Assembly (NCBI GenBank): GCA_905221605.1
Contig: CAJNDS010002765.1
Location: 250,001 to 285,003, forward strand
Source: Symbiodinium natans
Lineage: Eukaryota; Sar; Dinophyceae; Suessiales; Symbiodiniaceae
DNA length: 35,003 bases
Direction of reading: 5' to 3'
The notes beneath the pieces were generated by a model. That model searched no databases. It had not been told where the DNA came from and saw nothing but the letters and a program-made list of their open reading frames with translations. Positions 32,142 to 35,003 of this stretch are shown piece by piece. The position numbers were made by a program, and so were the translations under genes. How positions within the stretch are numbered: position 1 is the first letter of the stretch; each line of letters opens with the position of its first letter.

Positions 32142-32835
32142 TCATGTGTGCAGGCTGCCATCCATGGAAGGCCGTGATCGCCGTGGTAGTTGGTCCGAGC
32201 TGCAAGCGACGTCAATAGACCAAGGGATGTCAAAGCACGACAAAGATGCTGAGGTCTCGTTCGAAGTTCCGCTCAATCTGCACAGATCTCAAGTGCAAAT
32301 CAAATTGCTGAAACCTTTTGCCGATTTTGACACTTTTGGTGCTCTAGTTCCCTAGTGTCATGCACGTGCCAGTGTGTTTCGGAAGTGGCTCAGGAAGAGA
32401 AGGCTTGGTTGCAAGCGGATGTCTTTCTGTCCATGACCCAGGAGCTCTGTTGAGCATAATGTTTTTTCGTCTCTTCAGCCTGTTTTTCTGTTCAGGCGGA
32501 GGATTGTCACAGAGCTTGGCGTGGAAATGAAGGACTTCGGATAAACACTACAGCTGCTACCCAAAAGTGGCATCCTTACCTATGTGTCAGCAGAGGATTC
32601 TTAACCAGAACTGAGTATCTGCTGCAGTTGCCTGCAGGATGTCGAGTCGTTGGACTGCCTGCTGCAAGCTCAGTGCCATGACCGCGCTTGGCTTTTTTCC
32701 ACTGTCCACAGCTCAGGTCGAGTTCGCAGGATCAGCTATCTGCTAACATGACAAGGCTAAAGCACATGCAAAAGTGGGGATGTTGCTCGCGTGCTTGCGG
32801 CTTGTGTGGAGGGCCCTCGACCTGGTGAGCAACCG
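32142..32835. other. No supported gene
   Basis: A plus frame at 32146-32355 reads a mixed sequence (DKDAEVSFEVPLNLHRSQ) that could be an exon, but no border or family supports it. The rest shows nothing. Confidence 0.35.
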
Positions 32836-33640
32836 CTTTGAACAAGACTACCTTCTCAGTTTGCGCTGGAATCCCAGTCCAACACCGAAGCTTGAAAAGT
32901 CAAAGGTTCGTCGCTGTGGCTGCGAACAATGTGGCTGCAAACAATGCCTGCAAGGTGCAGGTCTTGAACGCCTGGGCCAGTGCACTACTAAGACATCTTT
33001 GAAAGCCATTTGAATGCTGTTGCGAGTGTTGACAGCAGCGCCCTGGATCTCAGGTCCCTGGCCTCCATGGCGCTGCAGTCCAGTGCCTGCCTGCGAGATG
33101 ATGCGTCTATGGCAGGCGGTTTGCACGGTCCATTCTCAAAAAGCTGGTGGGCGTGGAGACATTGAAGCTTCTGTGCCAGCCTTCAAGACGGCCGTCGCTC
33201 AAATGAACAAGCTGGTCATGGCAGGGCGAGTGAACGCTGGCTACTGCAAGAGCCTGAATCATGGGTTCAATGCTCGGTTATGCTCGGTTCAAGACGGAGC
33301 CCTTTCCCTGGCAAGGCCCCTTCACCGGCAAGCAGCAGACAACACTTGGCGGCTCAGAGGTGGTCCACTTGAAGTTTGAAACGTCCCACATGCAAGTCAC
33401 CCCACGCCACTGAGGTTGGCAGACTGCTGAGAAAGCTGACGACAATTAGACGGCAAGGAGCCACAGAGACGGCACAGAAGGACGAGCAACATGCCATGTG
33501 TCGTATTGTGTTGTGCTTTGGGCGGTGAATCGAAGTCTTTTGGAGCCAGCCATCGAATGTTCGCAGACCCGCAAGCTTGCCCGTGTGATTGGGAAGCTCT
33601 TGCGAGAGGCCCTGGGAAACTGCCGCGGCTGATTGGAGTG
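32836..33640 (+). CDS. Unassigned exon candidates of a downstream gene
   Basis: Several plus-strand pieces look coding. About 32836-32900 reads RFEQDYLLSLRWNPSPTPKL. 32906-32954 (AG|G acceptor, GT donor) reads FVAVAANNVAANNACK. About 33012-33110 has ALDLRSLASMALQSSACLRD. About 33112-33160 reads RSILKKLVGVETLKLL. About 33173-33225 reads ASVPAFKTAVAQMNKLVMAG. About 33571-33625 reads TRKLARVIGKLLREALGNCR. The frames differ, so introns separate them. I cannot name the family. The last piece recalls the kinesin LTRLLRESLGG region, but only over a few residues. Confidence 0.35.
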
Positions 33641-33869
33641 CCACTGCATTGCTTTCCAGGTGCGAGATACAGGTGACGGCCCAGACCCGGCCGGAGCAAT
33701 CCCTGTGAATTGGGAGATGCGCTGGCCTGAGCAACGATGAAATGCCTCGCAGGGCAACGGGTGCCTGCATACTGCATACAAGGAGGATGGCGATGTTCGG
33801 CGGCCACATGGAACTGTGAGGCTCGCTGACAGTCGTTGAGTCTCAGTGCAAGTCAATTCTGAGATCATA

Positions 33870-34676
33870 ATAGTGAAACGTGAGGGAAAATCCTTGTCTT
33901 TTTGTTGGTCGAGACAGAAATGACACCGTTTGTCTCACAAAAACATGAAATGAGCCCACCACCACCCGAACTCGGAGAATATGTGGATCATAGAACTATA
34001 TTTTTAATAAGATAATTTCCGGAAGCTCATATATTTCTGTAGTAAGCGTGCGACCACGCACTTTTGAAACAATTATTCTATCGTAGTTGTAACCTCAGCA
34101 GTTTCAATAATTTCGAATCACGTGACGAAATTTCACATGCAAAGGGCGCAAGACAATGAATCCAGGTAGCGCGACCGCACATCAATAAGCTCATGATCCT
34201 CACATACCAAGGGTGCAAGAGACTACCGCTCCCACACATCAACTTAGGCAGAAAGAAGGCTTTTGCTTCTCTCACCACTACAACACAAAGACAATCTGAG
34301 ATTGAATCTTGTAATCCAATCCCTCCATTCGATACATCAAACAGGAACTAATCCAAATAATTAGAAACATTGAAATCGGGATCCATGATCTCAAGTACAA
34401 CGAAGAGGCAAATTTGCCGAGCGAGGGCAAATGACGGGGCTTGGGTGTTCATCAGTTTTCGGAAGGAAGTGCGTCGGATATGGGAAGTTGCAGTGCCAGT
34501 TTTCTGCAAACCCAAGCACAATTGTGACCAGCTTGTGAACCGCATGAGTCGGGCAAGCCCCTGAACTCCAGGCCCAACATACTCTAGGAGGTTCGGACTC
34601 TTATGCGTCTTATGCGTTATCGCAAAGCTTAAGCGAGAGCTCGGAGCTCTAATCCTCAGCCCTCGACCCTCTAACA
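33870..34676. other. AT-richer terminal segment, no supported gene
   Basis: From about 33870 the sequence becomes visibly richer in A and T (for example TATATTTTTAATAAGATAAT near 33997). I see neither the exon/intron texture nor the coiled-coil exons of the rest. Open frames on both strands (minus 34348-34677, plus 34370-34564) have ordinary composition but no motif. It may be a mobile or recently inserted sequence, or a true intergenic spacer. Confidence 0.4.
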
Positions 34677-34925
34677 TTAAACCGTCAACAACTCCTCAAA
34701 ATCTGAATCCTGAACCCAAGACCCCATCTCACCCATGCTTGTATCCCCAACCTGAACTCTCCCTGCACACTCCTCGTCCTCGCTGATAGTTTCTGGAAAG
34801 TTGGCTTCTGCAGTGTCTCCATGCAAGGCGACTCGGCGCGCGTTTGCTTCCGTCGAATGACCGTGTACGCAAAGAGCGGTACCAGTCCTTGGCCCCAAAG
34901 CCGAGATTCGTTCCGGTCCTTGCAT
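34677..34925 (-). CDS. Minus-strand ORF with faint AP2-like segment
   Basis: An open frame of 82 codons on the minus strand ends at a TAA at 34677-34679. Its middle reads STEANARRVALHGDTAEANF followed by P. This resembles the end of an AP2/ERF DNA-binding domain (T-E-x-x-A-A-R...A-L-H-G-x-x-A-x-x-N-F-P), but it is about four residues shorter and the beta-strand part is missing. The C-terminus is acidic (ISEDEECAG, DSDFEELLTV), like an activation tail. It could be the last exon of a gene entering from the right edge, and would then be the only minus-strand gene. Chance similarity is possible. Confidence 0.25.
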   Translation of the reverse strand: MQGPERISALGPRTGTALCVHGHSTEANARRVALHGDTAEANFPETISEDEECAGRVQVGDTSMGEMGSWVQDSDFEELLTV

Positions 34926-35003
34926 TGATAAGGTACTTTGAAAATATTGTGGTTAATTGAGGAAATTTTATTGGGTGTTTGATTACGTAGTGAATATATT
35001 TAA

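Noticed and set aside
33571-33625. Kinesin motor motif (KLLREALGNCR)
   Set aside because: Match covers about ten residues; no P-loop, switch I or switch II exon was found nearby.
1-35003. tRNA and rRNA genes
   Set aside because: Looked for GGTTCGA-type T-loops (for example 24720, 27995, 30006); none has an acceptor stem or B-box context.

Overview
The window is nuclear DNA of a dinoflagellate, most like Symbiodiniaceae or a relative. Every gene I could assemble is on the + strand and is cut into many tiny exons (10 to about 110 bases). Most introns begin with GC or GA instead of GT and end in AG, usually followed by an exonic G. In 39 introns placed by keeping a known protein family in frame, I count 17 GC, 16 GA and 6 GT donors, and 34 of 39 acceptors read AG|G. 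This is the known dinoflagellate splice pattern, and the all-plus orientation fits their unidirectional gene clusters. Few long open reading frames here mean anything; exons were found by family similarity, phase and splice sites.

Layout. 1-570: a minisatellite and exons of an upstream coiled-coil gene. 1653 to about 3320: the N-terminus of a CEP164-like ciliary distal-appendage protein with a WW domain, probably followed by acidic exons (about 4765-5215) and coiled-coil exons (7100-8273, weaker to 10440). 12235 to about 17857: a prohibitin-2-type gene in at least 16 exons. 14137-16989: a complete 20-exon adenine phosphoribosyltransferase gene (329 residues, with a 146-residue N-terminal extension) lying wholly inside the 3318-base intron 13907-17224 of the prohibitin gene, on the same strand. 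19195-25211: a second coiled-coil gene, possibly ending in a Ser/Arg-rich exon with a triplicated R-S/T-A-M-L-x-S motif. 25660-30270: a further run of coiled-coil exons, several exactly 42 bases long. 31171-33640: coding-like exons I cannot assign. 33870-35003: visibly more AT-rich sequence with one minus-strand ORF.

The most interesting observation is the same-strand nested APRT gene. With spliced-leader trans-splicing, host and guest transcripts would compete for the same precursor. The second is the uniform exon length (39 or 42 bases, phase 0) in the coiled-coil genes. Minisatellites with unrelated 8-12 base units are scattered through the whole window. No rRNA, tRNA, CRISPR array or intact transposon was seen.
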